Part shown: one piece after another, positions 1 through 8,273 of the stretch
Layout: every line of letters starts with the position of its first letter
Position numbering within the stretch: the stretch's first letter is position 1
From: Halomonas sp. KAO
GTDB lineage: Bacteria > Pseudomonadota > Gammaproteobacteria > Pseudomonadales > Halomonadaceae
Assembly: GCF_015595025.1 (NCBI RefSeq)
Contig: NZ_JADNRL010000008.1
Coordinates: 17,777-81,776, forward strand
Direction of reading: 5' to 3'
DNA length: 64,000 nucleotides
Notes under the pieces: generated by a model
Databases searched by the model: none
Seen by the model: only the letters and a program-made list of their open reading frames with translations
Told to the model about the DNA's origin: nothing
Position numbers and translations under genes: made by a program

Positions 1-642
1 CTCTACCTTCCCACCCTTTCGACCGCTGCGCTGATCGCTGCCACGCTGCTGGCGGGCTGTGCCCATCAGCCACCACAGATTTCTGAATCCTCGAGTACCG
101 ATTCACTGGTGCTCTCGTTGCCAGACTCCGACGTCGAGGGAGAGAAGCATCAAGCCGTGATCACCGGCCCCAATCCCCCGACGATCGGGGGTGTAGCACC
201 GGATATCTACAGCGACCATCTGCCTGCCGTTGAGGTGATTCGTACCGGGCGCTACCAGCTTGTTGCCACTCGGGCCTCGCTGGGTCAGCGCTATCTCCTG
301 GAGCAGATTATCGACGTGCGCATTCCAGCGTCGATGACTGCCAGCGTGGGGGATGCGCTGCAGTACACCCTTCGCCATACCGGTTACTCCCTCTGTCCCA
401 CCCTGGGTCCACCTCAGCGAACTCTCTATCGCAAGCCGCTACCGGCGGCTCACTATCGGCTGGGCCCCATGCCGTTACGTGAGGCCCTGCAGGTACTGGG
501 AGGCGATGCCTGGGAGCTGGAGGTCGATCCCGTAGCCAGAGAGGTCTGCTACCAGGTGCGAGATATCCGCTACATGCCGGAGCATGGTGACGACAGTCGC
601 GATAAGAGCCCTGCAGCGGTGGCGGAGGTGAGCAATGAGTGA
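1..642 (+). CDS. pilL: PilL-type ICE lipoprotein, N-terminal PilL domain (5' end outside window)
   Basis: The reading frame is open from base 1, so the start codon lies upstream. The first codons give a hydrophobic stretch ending in a lipobox (LLAGC, Cys at about bases 58-60), so this is an outer-membrane-directed lipoprotein. The mature part contains the block SVGDALQYTLRHTGY and later LPAAHYRLGPMPLREALQVL, typical of the PilL N-terminal family (TIGR03748) that opens the PFGI-1-type transfer module. The known family role is in the conjugative type IV pilus/transfer apparatus; the exact function is unclear. The stop overlaps the next gene by 8 bases, showing translational coupling. Confidence 0.8.
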   Translation, partial: LYLPTLSTAALIAATLLAGCAHQPPQISESSSTDSLVLSLPDSDVEGEKHQAVITGPNPPTIGGVAPDIYSDHLPAVEVIRTGRYQLVATRASLGQRYLLEQIIDVRIPASMTASVGDALQYTLRHTGYSLCPTLGPPQRTLYRKPLPAAHYRLGPMPLREALQVLGGDAWELEVDPVAREVCYQVRDIRYMPEHGDDSRDKSPAAVAEVSNE

Positions 643-1393
643 GCCCACCGAGCTGCCGCCCAACCACAAGTCTATGGAGCCGCCGCATCGCGACAAGCGA
701 GGAGCAGGGAAAGGCAGCAGGAAGGGCAGCAGGAAGGCTCTATATGGCCTGCTGGCGGTAAGCCTGGCCGGCGCTGTGGTGTCAGGGGCCCTGCTGTTGA
801 GAGCGGCTCCCGACGAGGTGCCGGTGGAATCCCTGGTGCAGTCCCAGGTGCAGCGGGCGGTGGTGCCCCTGGAGGAGGTACTGGCTCGAGTAGAGTCCCA
901 GCAGGCCACTCTGGAGCAGCGCCTTACGGACCTGGGACAGCGCCTCGAACAGGCCGAGCAGCGAGTTAAGGAAAGCGCTGCCAATCAAGCTCAGCTGAAG
1001 CAGATTGAGCCCCGCTTCGCTGGGCTGGCCGAGGAACTGAGCCGCCTGGATAGCGAGCTCAACCTGCGCGTCACCGCCCAGAACGAGCAGATCCAGACGC
1101 TGAGCGAGCGCCTTGAGCAGAGCAAGCGTCAGCAGGCCGAGCCACGCCCAACACCTGCCCGCAAGATGCCGCGGTCAGCGGCTCCGCCGTCTCCTCCGTT
1201 CCAGGTTACCGGCATCGAGTCCCGCGGTGGCCGCCTCTACGTCGGCGTGTCACCCAATGGCCTGTCGAACCTGCTCGATATCCGGCTGCTAGGCATCGGG
1301 GATCGCCAGGGTGGCTGGGAGCTGACCAGGATTCGCGGCAGTCACGCCGTCTTCAACCGTAACGGCCGCGCGGTCGACGTCCAGATTCCCTGA
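635..1393 (+). CDS. ICE membrane-anchored coiled-coil protein
   Basis: A 252-residue protein beginning at ATG 635 after a GGAGG-like site, inside the end of pilL. It has a basic N-terminus, one membrane segment at about residues 36-57, a long Glu/Gln/Arg-rich coiled coil at about 65-160, a Pro-rich linker, and a compact C-terminal domain (starting PFQVTGIESRGGRLYVG) of about 65 residues. The layout suggests an inner-membrane protein with a periplasmic stalk and head, as in pilus or secretion assembly factors. It sits in the usual place between PilL and TIGR03759 in this ICE class. I do not recognise a named family, so the role is inferred from position. Confidence 0.7.
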   Translation: MSEPTELPPNHKSMEPPHRDKRGAGKGSRKGSRKALYGLLAVSLAGAVVSGALLLRAAPDEVPVESLVQSQVQRAVVPLEEVLARVESQQATLEQRLTDLGQRLEQAEQRVKESAANQAQLKQIEPRFAGLAEELSRLDSELNLRVTAQNEQIQTLSERLEQSKRQQAEPRPTPARKMPRSAAPPSPPFQVTGIESRGGRLYVGVSPNGLSNLLDIRLLGIGDRQGGWELTRIRGSHAVFNRNGRAVDVQIP

Positions 1394-1411
1394 GGCCCCG
1401 GAGAGCTTGAG

Positions 1412-2155
1412 ATGAGAAACCTGAAGCGTTCTGTTGTGTCCGTGGTGACCGTCGCCATGGCACTGCTGGGAAGCCAGAGCGGTGCCGAGCCCACCCTGGA
1501 GAGACGGTCCGATGCCTCCGCCGTGATTCAAGAGGCGCAGCAGATGCTCGAGAGTGAGCGCATCCGTACCCGGACGGAGCAGGCCGAGGCCTGGAAGCTG
1601 AACGAGCGAGACTGGGAGCGCTACGAGACGCTGATGGAGGGGCCGCGAGGGATCTGGTCGCCCAACCTTGATCCCATTACCGCCCTTGGTGTCGAGGCGC
1701 GCAGCCCCGAGGAGCGCCGCCGCTATGCAGAACTGCTGGTTGAGGTGGAGCGCGCCCGCACCGAGCGAGAGCTGGCATTCCAGCGTGCCTACGATAAAGC
1801 CTGGCAGCGCCTCTACTCCGATGAGATGCCCGTGAACGAGTTCACCCTGCGGCCACGATCAGCCTTTCACTTCGCCGATGAGGGCTCACTGCAGGCTCGA
1901 TTGACAGTGTACGTGGCGGTCGAAGCCTGCGAGCGATGCGACAGCACCGTCAGCGAGCTGATCGCCCAGGGGGCCCAGATGGATATCTTTGTTCTCGACA
2001 CCGGCGGTGACGATGCGGTGATACGCGACTGGGCGCGTCGCGTGGATGTGCCGGCTGCCCGCGTGCGGGCAAGAGATATCACCCTCAACCACGGCGAACC
2101 GAACCTAGAGCAGGGTATCACCGTCGGGTCGCTGCCCCAGGTCTATCCCAGGTGA
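1412..2155 (+). CDS. TIGR03759-family integrating conjugative element protein
   Basis: A 247-residue exported protein with a signal peptide at residues 1-25. The hallmark segment (WKLNERDWERYETLMEGPRG, followed by IWSPNLDPITALGVEAR) at about residues 53-92 identifies TIGR03759. The C-terminal half is thioredoxin-like: a strand, CERC (about residue 171), and later LPQVYP near the end, the position where thioredoxin folds carry a cis-proline. It may help disulfide formation or folding of periplasmic transfer proteins, but that is inferred. The start ATG 1412 follows GGAGAG at 1400. It runs directly into the transglycosylase gene. Confidence 0.85.
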   Translation: MRNLKRSVVSVVTVAMALLGSQSGAEPTLERRSDASAVIQEAQQMLESERIRTRTEQAEAWKLNERDWERYETLMEGPRGIWSPNLDPITALGVEARSPEERRRYAELLVEVERARTERELAFQRAYDKAWQRLYSDEMPVNEFTLRPRSAFHFADEGSLQARLTVYVAVEACERCDSTVSELIAQGAQMDIFVLDTGGDDAVIRDWARRVDVPAARVRARDITLNHGEPNLEQGITVGSLPQVYPR

Positions 2156-2169
2156 GGGAGGCGGTCAGT

Positions 2170-2754
2170 ATGGGGCGGAAAGCATGTCCACATCTGGTGA
2201 TGGGCCTGGCACTAGGTTGTTGCCTGGCAGTGCTGGCATCGCTGGCCAAGGCGGCAGCGGTGCCTCCGGCCTATTTCGATGCAGCAAGCCTGCATCAAGT
2301 CCCGCCTGAAGTGCTCTATGCGGTGGCGACAACTGAGTCGGTGGTCAGCCTGAAGGCGGGTCGCCGTCCCTGGCCATGGACGCTGAACGTGGCGGGGGAG
2401 GGCTTCCGCTTCGCAACCCGCCGGGCGGCCTGCAGCGCCCTGATGCAGGCCCTCCAGGAGACCCGCCTGGTGGACGTGGGCATTGCCCAGCTTAACGTGC
2501 GCTGGCAGCCGCAGCTATTCGGCGCCGGCAAGCGCTTCTCGAATCCCTGCGATGCCCTCAACCCCTACGCCAACCTGGAGGAGGCGGCACGGCTGCTGCG
2601 CGGCCACTTCGAGGCCACCGGTGACTGGGTTCAGGCGGCCGGGCGCTACCACCGACCCGCCGGCGGGGAGCCAGCGGCCCGCTATCGCTGCATCGTTGCC
2701 GCAGAGCTCGAGCGCTTGAGCACGTCTCGCCAGCGGCAGCTGGCAGCCAACTGA
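2170..2754 (+). CDS. Lytic transglycosylase (SLT domain) of the conjugation apparatus
   Basis: A 194-residue protein starting at ATG 2170 behind GGGAGG; a GTG at 2152 overlapping the previous stop is the alternative. It has a signal peptide (about residues 1-30) and then an SLT-type domain: VPPEVLYAVATTESV carries the likely catalytic Glu56, and VDVGIAQLNVRW plus AAGRYH match later conserved blocks of specialised transglycosylases in type IV secretion. It would cleave peptidoglycan glycan strands locally so the transfer channel can cross the wall. Family membership is clear from the motifs; the partner proteins are inferred from gene context. Confidence 0.85.
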   Translation: MGRKACPHLVMGLALGCCLAVLASLAKAAAVPPAYFDAASLHQVPPEVLYAVATTESVVSLKAGRRPWPWTLNVAGEGFRFATRRAACSALMQALQETRLVDVGIAQLNVRWQPQLFGAGKRFSNPCDALNPYANLEEAARLLRGHFEATGDWVQAAGRYHRPAGGEPAARYRCIVAAELERLSTSRQRQLAAN

Positions 2755-2768
2755 AGGAGATGCCATCA

Positions 2769-2945
2769 ATGACCTGTTCTGCCCCCTATCGCTGCCCCTA
2801 CTGCGGGGCATTGGCCTGGCGGGAGCCCCGCGAAATCGAGCCGCCCGTCGACTACTGCCACGGAGATGCCCATGGCTCCCCTGAAGAGTATCGGGAGGAG
2901 AGCAGTGAGGTTGCGCTGGAGGAAGATCTTGATGCTGATGCGTGA
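2769..2945 (+). CDS. Small putative zinc-ribbon protein
   Basis: A 58-residue protein. ATG 2769 lies nine bases after the GGAG at 2756, a better spacing than the ATG at 2760. It begins with CSAPYRCPYCG, then a Cys-His pair (DYCHGDAH), followed by an acidic tail. The CxxC knuckle suggests a small zinc-binding domain. Its last 14 bases overlap the better-supported start of the following gene, which fits coupled translation. It is not a family I can name; it could be a regulator or an assembly accessory, or a non-functional frame. Confidence 0.5.
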   Translation: MTCSAPYRCPYCGALAWREPREIEPPVDYCHGDAHGSPEEYREESSEVALEEDLDADA

Positions 2946-3507
2946 CTGTCGCTGCCGGGCGTTATCTCTGCTGATGGTTGGGCTCTTCGGGCTACTTGTC
3001 GCCAGTGCCCAGGCAGAAACCATGGCCCGAATGTCATCGTCTGGGCGTCCTGTGCTGGAGGTGCTCGCCGATCATGGCGGTGAACCGGCCCGTCCCTACT
3101 TTGTTGCCATCGGCATGGCTAATGTGCCGGAGGCGGAGGGCTATGTGCCGACCCCCAGTGTGCCGGTGGCGTTCAGCGAGACAGATATGCTGCCGGTGAG
3201 CAGCGAGCGGCTATCCCCCGGGGAGGTGGGCTTTCGCCCGCTTGAGCTGCCCGGCCGCATGACGCCTTTCTTCCTGGTCGGAGACGATCCGCTGTCGCTG
3301 CGCTGGCTGGAGGCTCGCGGGGAGATCCTGAGCGAGCTTAACGCCGTGGGTCTGATCGTTCAGGTGGCCACGCCCGAGGGGCTACAGCGCTTGCGCGAGA
3401 CGGCGCCGGGGCTCGAGCTGCGGTCCACGCCAGGGGACGACCTGGCCGGCCGGCTGGGACTTGCTCACTACCCGGTGCTGGTGACGTCTCAAGGGCTGGA
3501 GCAGTAG
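2932..3507 (+). CDS. PFL_4695-family (TIGR03765) integrating conjugative element protein
   Basis: A 191-residue exported protein. I place the start at ATG 2932, which has GGAGGA seven bases upstream and begins a good signal peptide (about residues 1-25, ending ASAQA). The frame is open back to 2866, but that part reads as extra basic sequence. The pattern of the mature protein (RPYFVAIGMA, PVAFSETDMLPVSSERLSPG, ELNAVGLIVQVAT, LGLAHYPVLVT) matches TIGR03765, a periplasmic protein found next to TraD in this ICE class. Its molecular role is unknown. Confidence 0.8.
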   Translation: MLMRDCRCRALSLLMVGLFGLLVASAQAETMARMSSSGRPVLEVLADHGGEPARPYFVAIGMANVPEAEGYVPTPSVPVAFSETDMLPVSSERLSPGEVGFRPLELPGRMTPFFLVGDDPLSLRWLEARGEILSELNAVGLIVQVATPEGLQRLRETAPGLELRSTPGDDLAGRLGLAHYPVLVTSQGLEQ

Positions 3508-3517
3508 AGGACGCGCG

Positions 3518-5785
3518 ATGAACCAGACACACCCCCTGGAGGCGCTACTGCGCCCAGCGGTAGAGCTCAATACTGCCCTGGTCTGCCTGGCCTGTGCGGT
3601 GCTCTGCGTCATGGCGCCCTGGTCGCTGGCCTTGTCGCCCAGCGTGGGCTATGGCATGGCGGCAGGCTTTGCCGCCTTCGGGCTTTGGCGTGTTCGACAG
3701 GCCTGGTTGGTACTTCGCTACCGTCGCAACATGAAGCGCCTGCCGCGCTTCGCGCTGCGCAGTCGGCAGATTCCGGTCAGCCAGCGACTGCTGTGGATGG
3801 GCAAGGGCTTCAAGTGGGAGGCGCGCCACACCCAACGGCTCCATGAGAGCCAGCAGCCTCACGTGCAACGCTATCTGCGTCCGGGGCCAGCCTACCGCTG
3901 GGCCCGTGAGCTGGAGAATCGGCTGGAACGCTATGGGACCAGTCGGCCGCTGGTGAAGCTGCTCGCCGCGGATGTGACCTGGAATCCGGTACGCCCGCTG
4001 CCGCCGGTGGGCGGCATGCCGGCGCTGCATGCCGTTGAGTGGAGGGAGCGCGATGTCTATCTGCCCCTCGGGGAGAGGGTCGGCCATACCTTGGTGGAGG
4101 GCACCACCCGGGTCGGCAAGACCCGGCTCGCCGAGATCCTGATCACTCAGGATATTCACCGCGGCGACGTGGTGATCGCCTTCGATCCCAAGGGCGACGC
4201 CGATCTGATGATTCGCATGTATGCCGAGGCCCAGCGGGCGGGCCGGGGCGACGAGTTCTATGTCTTCCACCTGGGCTGGCCAGATATTTCGGCGCGCTAC
4301 AACGCCGTGGGCCGTTTCGGGCGCATCTCCGAAGTGGCGACCCGGCTCGCCGGTCAGCTCTCCGGGGAGGGCAACAGCGCCGCCTTCCGCGAGTTCGCCT
4401 GGCGCTTCGTCAACATCGTGGCCCGGGCCCGTCATGCCCTGGGACAGCGCCCCACCTACGAGCAGATTCTCTCGGACGTGGTGAACATCGATGGCCTGAT
4501 GATCGAGTACGCCCAGCAGACCCTGACCCGCCATGACCAGCACGCCTGGGAGCGCATTACCACCATCGAGGGCAAGCTCAACGACAAGAACATCCCACGC
4601 CAGTTTCAAGGGCGCGACAAGCGAGTGGTGGCCATCGAGCAGTACCTGCAGCAGATCAAGGTGGTGGACGCCGTGCTCGAGGGTCTTCGCAGCGCCGTGC
4701 GCTACGACAAGACCTACTTCGACAAGATCGTGGCCTCTCTGCTACCGCTGCTGGAGAAGCTGACCACCGGGCGCATCGCCGAGCTGCTTTCGCCGGACTA
4801 TGACGACATCGAGGATCCTCGGCCGATCATCGATTGGCAGCAGATCATCCGCAAGCGCGGCATCGTCTACGTGGGGCTGGATGCCATGAGCGACTTCGAG
4901 GTAGCCCAGGCGGTAGGCAATTCCATGTTCGCTGATCTGGTCTCTGTGGCCGGCCATATCTACAAGCACGGCATCGACGACGGTTTGCCGGCGGTGAATG
5001 GCAAGCGCATGGGCAAGATGCCGATCAATCTGCACTGCGACGAGTTCAACGAGTTGATGGGCGACGAGTTCATACCGCTCATCAACAAGGGGGGCGGCGC
5101 GGGGATTCAGGTGACCGCCTACACCCAGACCCTTTCCGACATCGAGGCGCGCATCGGCAATGCCGCCAAGGCCGGCCAGGTGGTCGGCAACTTCAACAAC
5201 CTGGTGATGCTGCGGGTGCGCGAGGAGAAGACCGCCGAGTTACTGACTCGGCAGCTGCGTCAGGTCAATGTGGCCACGCGCATGCTGGTCAGCATGGCCT
5301 CCGATTCCAGTGATATCGCCAACGATATCGACTTCACCAGCTCCGGCGGAGATCGCATCAGCACCGTACAGGTGCCGATGATCGAGCCGGCAGACGTGGT
5401 CTCGCTGCCCAAGGGGCAAGCCTTCGCCCTGCTGGAGGGCGGCCAGCTCTGGAAGGTACGTATGCCGCTACCGCTGCCCGACAAGCACGAGGATATTCCC
5501 GGCAGCATCGCCGAGCTCGCCGAGCGGATGAAGCGTGACTACACCACCGGCGAGCAGTGGTGGACCGCGGTGATGCCGCCGCCGGTAAACCTGGAACTGG
5601 GGGATCTGGGGGCTGAGCTTGCGGTACAGCGCAATGATGCCCAGGAGGCGCCGCGTACTCAGACAGTATCTCGAGCTGAGGCGCCCTCCAGGGAGGAGGC
5701 CGAATATAAGCTGCTCGACGAGTGGCCGCTGGCTCAAGAGATGGAGAACCATGATGAGCATCGAGACAACGCCCATGACGAGTGA
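3518..5785 (+). CDS. traD: Type IV coupling protein TraD (SXT/PFGI-1 class)
   Basis: A 755-residue VirD4-like ATPase that would dock the relaxase-DNA complex at the inner membrane and pump DNA into the secretion channel. Two hydrophobic segments occupy about residues 20-70. Walker A is GTTRVGKT at about 195-202, a slightly unusual Thr-Arg in the loop but retaining GKT. A strand IVYVGLDAM lies near 450, and the Walker B-like block INLHCDEFNELMG lies near 505. It matches the conjugative coupling factor family TIGR03743. The C-terminal 100 residues are variable and acidic. It is the only coupling protein in the window. Confidence 0.92.
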   Translation: MNQTHPLEALLRPAVELNTALVCLACAVLCVMAPWSLALSPSVGYGMAAGFAAFGLWRVRQAWLVLRYRRNMKRLPRFALRSRQIPVSQRLLWMGKGFKWEARHTQRLHESQQPHVQRYLRPGPAYRWARELENRLERYGTSRPLVKLLAADVTWNPVRPLPPVGGMPALHAVEWRERDVYLPLGERVGHTLVEGTTRVGKTRLAEILITQDIHRGDVVIAFDPKGDADLMIRMYAEAQRAGRGDEFYVFHLGWPDISARYNAVGRFGRISEVATRLAGQLSGEGNSAAFREFAWRFVNIVARARHALGQRPTYEQILSDVVNIDGLMIEYAQQTLTRHDQHAWERITTIEGKLNDKNIPRQFQGRDKRVVAIEQYLQQIKVVDAVLEGLRSAVRYDKTYFDKIVASLLPLLEKLTTGRIAELLSPDYDDIEDPRPIIDWQQIIRKRGIVYVGLDAMSDFEVAQAVGNSMFADLVSVAGHIYKHGIDDGLPAVNGKRMGKMPINLHCDEFNELMGDEFIPLINKGGGAGIQVTAYTQTLSDIEARIGNAAKAGQVVGNFNNLVMLRVREEKTAELLTRQLRQVNVATRMLVSMASDSSDIANDIDFTSSGGDRISTVQVPMIEPADVVSLPKGQAFALLEGGQLWKVRMPLPLPDKHEDIPGSIAELAERMKRDYTTGEQWWTAVMPPPVNLELGDLGAELAVQRNDAQEAPRTQTVSRAEAPSREEAEYKLLDEWPLAQEMENHDEHRDNAHDE

Positions 5786-6044
5786 TACCGCAGCAACCGC
5801 CATTGTCTCCAGCGTCGCTCTGGAGAGTGGCTCGTTGAGTGAGCTGCCTCAGACCCTGTTCGGGCTGCTCGACTACGTGATCATCGGCATCGACCGCATC
5901 GAGCTGACTCAGCGCGCCTATCGCAAGGGGCTCTCGCCGGTGTGGGAGCAGGGCGAGCATCCTCATGAGGGGCGGTTGATTCTGCACTACCAGGATCGTC
6001 GCTGGTCACTACTCTGTTCGCTGACGCCGGTGAGGGTGCACTGA
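5751..6044 (+). CDS. Hypothetical ICE protein, 97 aa
   Basis: This frame is open well upstream inside traD, but the sensible start is ATG 5751 (or 5754), overlapping the 3' end of traD by 35 bases. The product is soluble, with no signal or membrane segment. The middle reads TLFGLLDYVIIGIDRIELTQ and the C-terminus RLILHYQDRRWSLLCSLTPV. The gene is packed tightly between traD and the TIGR03747 gene (one base apart), so it is probably co-translated. I recognise no family. Confidence 0.6.
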   Translation: MMSIETTPMTSDTAATAIVSSVALESGSLSELPQTLFGLLDYVIIGIDRIELTQRAYRKGLSPVWEQGEHPHEGRLILHYQDRRWSLLCSLTPVRVH

Positions 6045-6045
6045 G

Positions 6046-6738
6046 GTGGCCACGGCTGAGCGAGCTCAGGAAACACGCCGCGGCTGGCTGTCCATGCTGT
6101 TCGGCCTGCCGTTCCAGATCATGGCGGTGCTGGTGGTGTCGCTGCTGATGTCCGTGCTGGTCGAGTGGGCGGGGATTTACTGGCAGTGGTGGGGAGAGCC
6201 CGGAGCGCAACATGCCTTGGAGACTCTGGAAGCGGAGGTGGCCCGGCTGGATACCACCTTTACCCGCTCGCTGCTGGTCTCGGACCCGGTCGCCCTGGCA
6301 ACCCGGGCGGTTACCAATACCCATGAGTGGCTGTTCGTGAAGAGTGGAATATCGGCATGGCTCGAGAACAGCGCCCATCATGGCGGCTGGCTCGGTACCC
6401 TGCATATCTACGTGCAGGCGGCGCTCTACGTCACGTTGATGACCCTGACCCGGGTGGTCATCCTGTTGCTGACCTCGCCGCTCTTCGCCCTGGCGGCCCT
6501 GGTGGGTTTCGTCGACGGCCTGGTACGCCGTGACTTGCGTCGTTTCGGCGCGGGACGCGAGTCCGCCTTCATCTATCACCATGCCAAACGAGCCATCACG
6601 CCGGTCTTCGTGGTGGGCTGGCTGCTCTATCTGAGCGTGCCCTTTGCCATCCATCCCAATGCCTTCCTTCTCCCTTGTGCGGCACTCTTCGGTCTGCTGG
6701 TCAGCATCGCCACGGGGAGCTTCAAGAAGTACCTCTGA
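6046..6738 (+). CDS. TIGR03747-family ICE membrane protein
   Basis: A 230-residue integral membrane protein with a GTG start directly after the previous stop. Hydrophobic segments lie near residues 20-45, 125-160 and 190-225. The block FGLPFQIMAVLVVSLLMSVL with EWAGIYWQWW just after is diagnostic of TIGR03747, an inner-membrane protein always found just after the coupling protein in this ICE type; it probably works with TraD. After it, 6739-6904 holds no gene; only a GGAGG at 6884 and the start of the RAQPRD gene are seen. Confidence 0.85.
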   Translation: MATAERAQETRRGWLSMLFGLPFQIMAVLVVSLLMSVLVEWAGIYWQWWGEPGAQHALETLEAEVARLDTTFTRSLLVSDPVALATRAVTNTHEWLFVKSGISAWLENSAHHGGWLGTLHIYVQAALYVTLMTLTRVVILLLTSPLFALAALVGFVDGLVRRDLRRFGAGRESAFIYHHAKRAITPVFVVGWLLYLSVPFAIHPNAFLLPCAALFGLLVSIATGSFKKYL

Positions 6739-6904
6739 GGTATACCCGCTTTCCAGACGTCACCCACCGGAGCCTGGACGGGCACCGGCGCTTGCCTATC
6801 TATGGGGTTGAGCTGGCTCAGATAAACAACGTGTGTGGCGCTTATGGTTTCCTGCTGCGCTGCACCCAGGCGGGCGACAGGATGGAGGAAAACCCAGCCA
6901 ACGG

Positions 6905-7273
6905 ATGGACTGTCTTGCCATGACACTTCGCCGCTTGCCACAAGCCCTGTCGCTCCTGCTTCTGACACTGTTGGACACACAACCTGGCTCTGTCCATGCC
7001 GCCGAGCGTGATGGGATCCGCGATGAGATTGCCCGCCAGGACCTGGCCTTGATCCAGGATCAGCTGACTCAGACCCAACGCATTGTGGATCGGCTCGAGA
7101 ATCGTGTCGGCGAATTTGATCCTGATACCACTCGCGTCTTTTTGGATGTGCCGCGTCTGCGTCGTGATATCGAGTCCGTCGCCGAGGGGATCGATGAGGT
7201 ACTGGCTCCCCCTCGCTTGCCGCCTCGCCAGCCGGCACCGCTCGCCGGTGATTACCTGCGGGAGCTGCACTGA
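6905..7273 (+). CDS. RAQPRD-family ICE periplasmic protein
   Basis: A small exported protein, 122 residues from ATG 6905 or 117 from ATG 6920. GGAGG at 6884-6888 is 16 bases before 6905, which is loose, so the start is uncertain. The signal peptide ends near VHA-AERD. The mature helix RDGIRDEIARQDLALIQDQL corresponds to the helical region of TIGR01690 proteins, although the name-giving RAQPRD motif itself is weak here. It is followed at one-base overlap (TGATG) by the TIGR03758 gene. Its role in the transfer apparatus is unknown. Confidence 0.75.
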   Translation: MDCLAMTLRRLPQALSLLLLTLLDTQPGSVHAAERDGIRDEIARQDLALIQDQLTQTQRIVDRLENRVGEFDPDTTRVFLDVPRLRRDIESVAEGIDEVLAPPRLPPRQPAPLAGDYLRELH

Positions 7274-7488
7274 TGGAGGCCTTTGCCGCCGGTGCCGGCT
7301 TCGAGGCGTCTCCCTTGGGTGTCCTGATCGCCGGAGTGGGCTGCACCGTGGTGCTGCTCTGGGCGTGCTGGAGCGCCATTTCCTCCTATCGAGGCTACGC
7401 CAAGAGGCGTGTTAGCGGCGACGACTTCGGCTTTGCCGCCCTGCGTGCCGTCTTCCTGGTCGTGGTGATGTTCTGGATTTTCCTCTGA
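7273..7488 (+). CDS. TIGR03758-family ICE small membrane protein
   Basis: A 71-residue protein with two hydrophobic helices (about residues 14-34 and 52-71) separated by a short basic loop (YRGYAKRRVSGDDF). The N-terminal FAAGAGFEASPLGVLIAG is typical of TIGR03758. In size and topology it resembles small inner-membrane subunits of type IV secretion (VirB2/VirB3-like), consistent with its place just before TIGR03745 and TIGR03750. Start ATG 7273 overlaps the preceding stop. Confidence 0.82.
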   Translation: MEAFAAGAGFEASPLGVLIAGVGCTVVLLWACWSAISSYRGYAKRRVSGDDFGFAALRAVFLVVVMFWIFL

Positions 7489-7530
7489 GGCCACTGGCCT
7501 CGCACCTCTGTCATGCAAAAGGAGCTCGTT

Positions 7531-7890
7531 ATGACTACCGTGCGTTCACGCTTTTCTCGTGCCCGTACCCGAAGCTTTGCCGCCCTGGCCGCAGTGGGAC
7601 TGGTACCGCAGGCCGTGGCACAGGGGCTACCCACCATGGAGGCGCCATCGCGAGGGGAGGGGGGTGGTCTGCTGACCACTCTCCAGAACTATCTGTTCGA
7701 CTTCGGCGCACTGGGAGGCCTGATCCTGGCCACAGTGGCCTTCTTGATCGTCGCCATCGCCTCTATCGCCACCTTCAACGAGGCCCGGGTACGAGGCGAG
7801 TGGTCGAAGTTTGGCGTGGTAGTAGTTGTTGGGGTAGTGCTGATCATCGCCATCATCTGGCTGGCGACCAAGGCGGCGGAGATCCTCTGA
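7531..7890 (+). CDS. TIGR03745-family conjugative transfer membrane protein (pilin-like)
   Basis: A 119-residue protein. ATG 7531 is chosen because AAGGAG sits at 7518-7523, although the frame is open from ATG 7513. A long signal-like region ends near QAVAQG. Two membrane helices follow (FGALGGLILATVAFLIVAIA and FGVVVVVGVVLIIAIIWLA). This VirB2-like arrangement, with cleaved leader and two helices, makes it a candidate structural subunit of the conjugative pilus. Family assignment TIGR03745 is by pattern and gene order. Confidence 0.82.
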   Translation: MTTVRSRFSRARTRSFAALAAVGLVPQAVAQGLPTMEAPSRGEGGGLLTTLQNYLFDFGALGGLILATVAFLIVAIASIATFNEARVRGEWSKFGVVVVVGVVLIIAIIWLATKAAEIL

Positions 7891-8273
7891 TGGCAAGCCG
7901 TCTCGACTTTTTGCCGACCCGTCTGAATACCGCACCGGTGGTGTTTCGAGGGATGACCGGACACGAGGTTGGGATGATGGTCCTGAGCGGCCTGGCCGCA
8001 GGCCTGCTGCCGGGCGCGATAAGTGCCTGGCTGCTGGGGGCCATCGCCATGGTGCCCACTGTGGCCTTCGCCTCTGCTGGTGTGGCGCTCTACTTCGGCG
8101 GGGCCGTCATGCGGCGGTTGCGCCGCGGTCGTCCTGCCTCCTGGATCTATCGCAGTCTGCAGTTTCGCATGGCTCGGCAGGGTATTCGGCTGTGGGGCGG
8201 CGAGACCCTGATTACCCGCTCCGGCCCCTACTCGCGGCGGCGGTTGCACCACCAACCGGGGGGACGGCCATGA
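7890..8273 (+). CDS. TIGR03750-family conjugal transfer protein (VirB3-like)
   Basis: A 127-residue protein whose ATG 7890 overlaps the TIGR03745 stop in TGATG. RLDFLPTRLNTAPVVFRGMT at the N-terminus and GRPASWIYRSLQFRMA near residue 85 are hallmarks of TIGR03750. Two close membrane segments lie between about residues 30 and 72, and the C-terminus is basic and cytoplasmic. By size, topology and order it is the likely VirB3 counterpart, an inner-membrane partner of the VirB4-type ATPase encoded at 11655-14543. Its stop overlaps the next start as ATGA. Confidence 0.85.
   Translation: MASRLDFLPTRLNTAPVVFRGMTGHEVGMMVLSGLAAGLLPGAISAWLLGAIAMVPTVAFASAGVALYFGGAVMRRLRRGRPASWIYRSLQFRMARQGIRLWGGETLITRSGPYSRRRLHHQPGGRP

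Noticed and set aside
3545..4609. Long reverse-strand open frame opposite traD
   Set aside because: It lies wholly inside a well-supported gene and arises from GC-rich codon structure; no domain or ribosome site.
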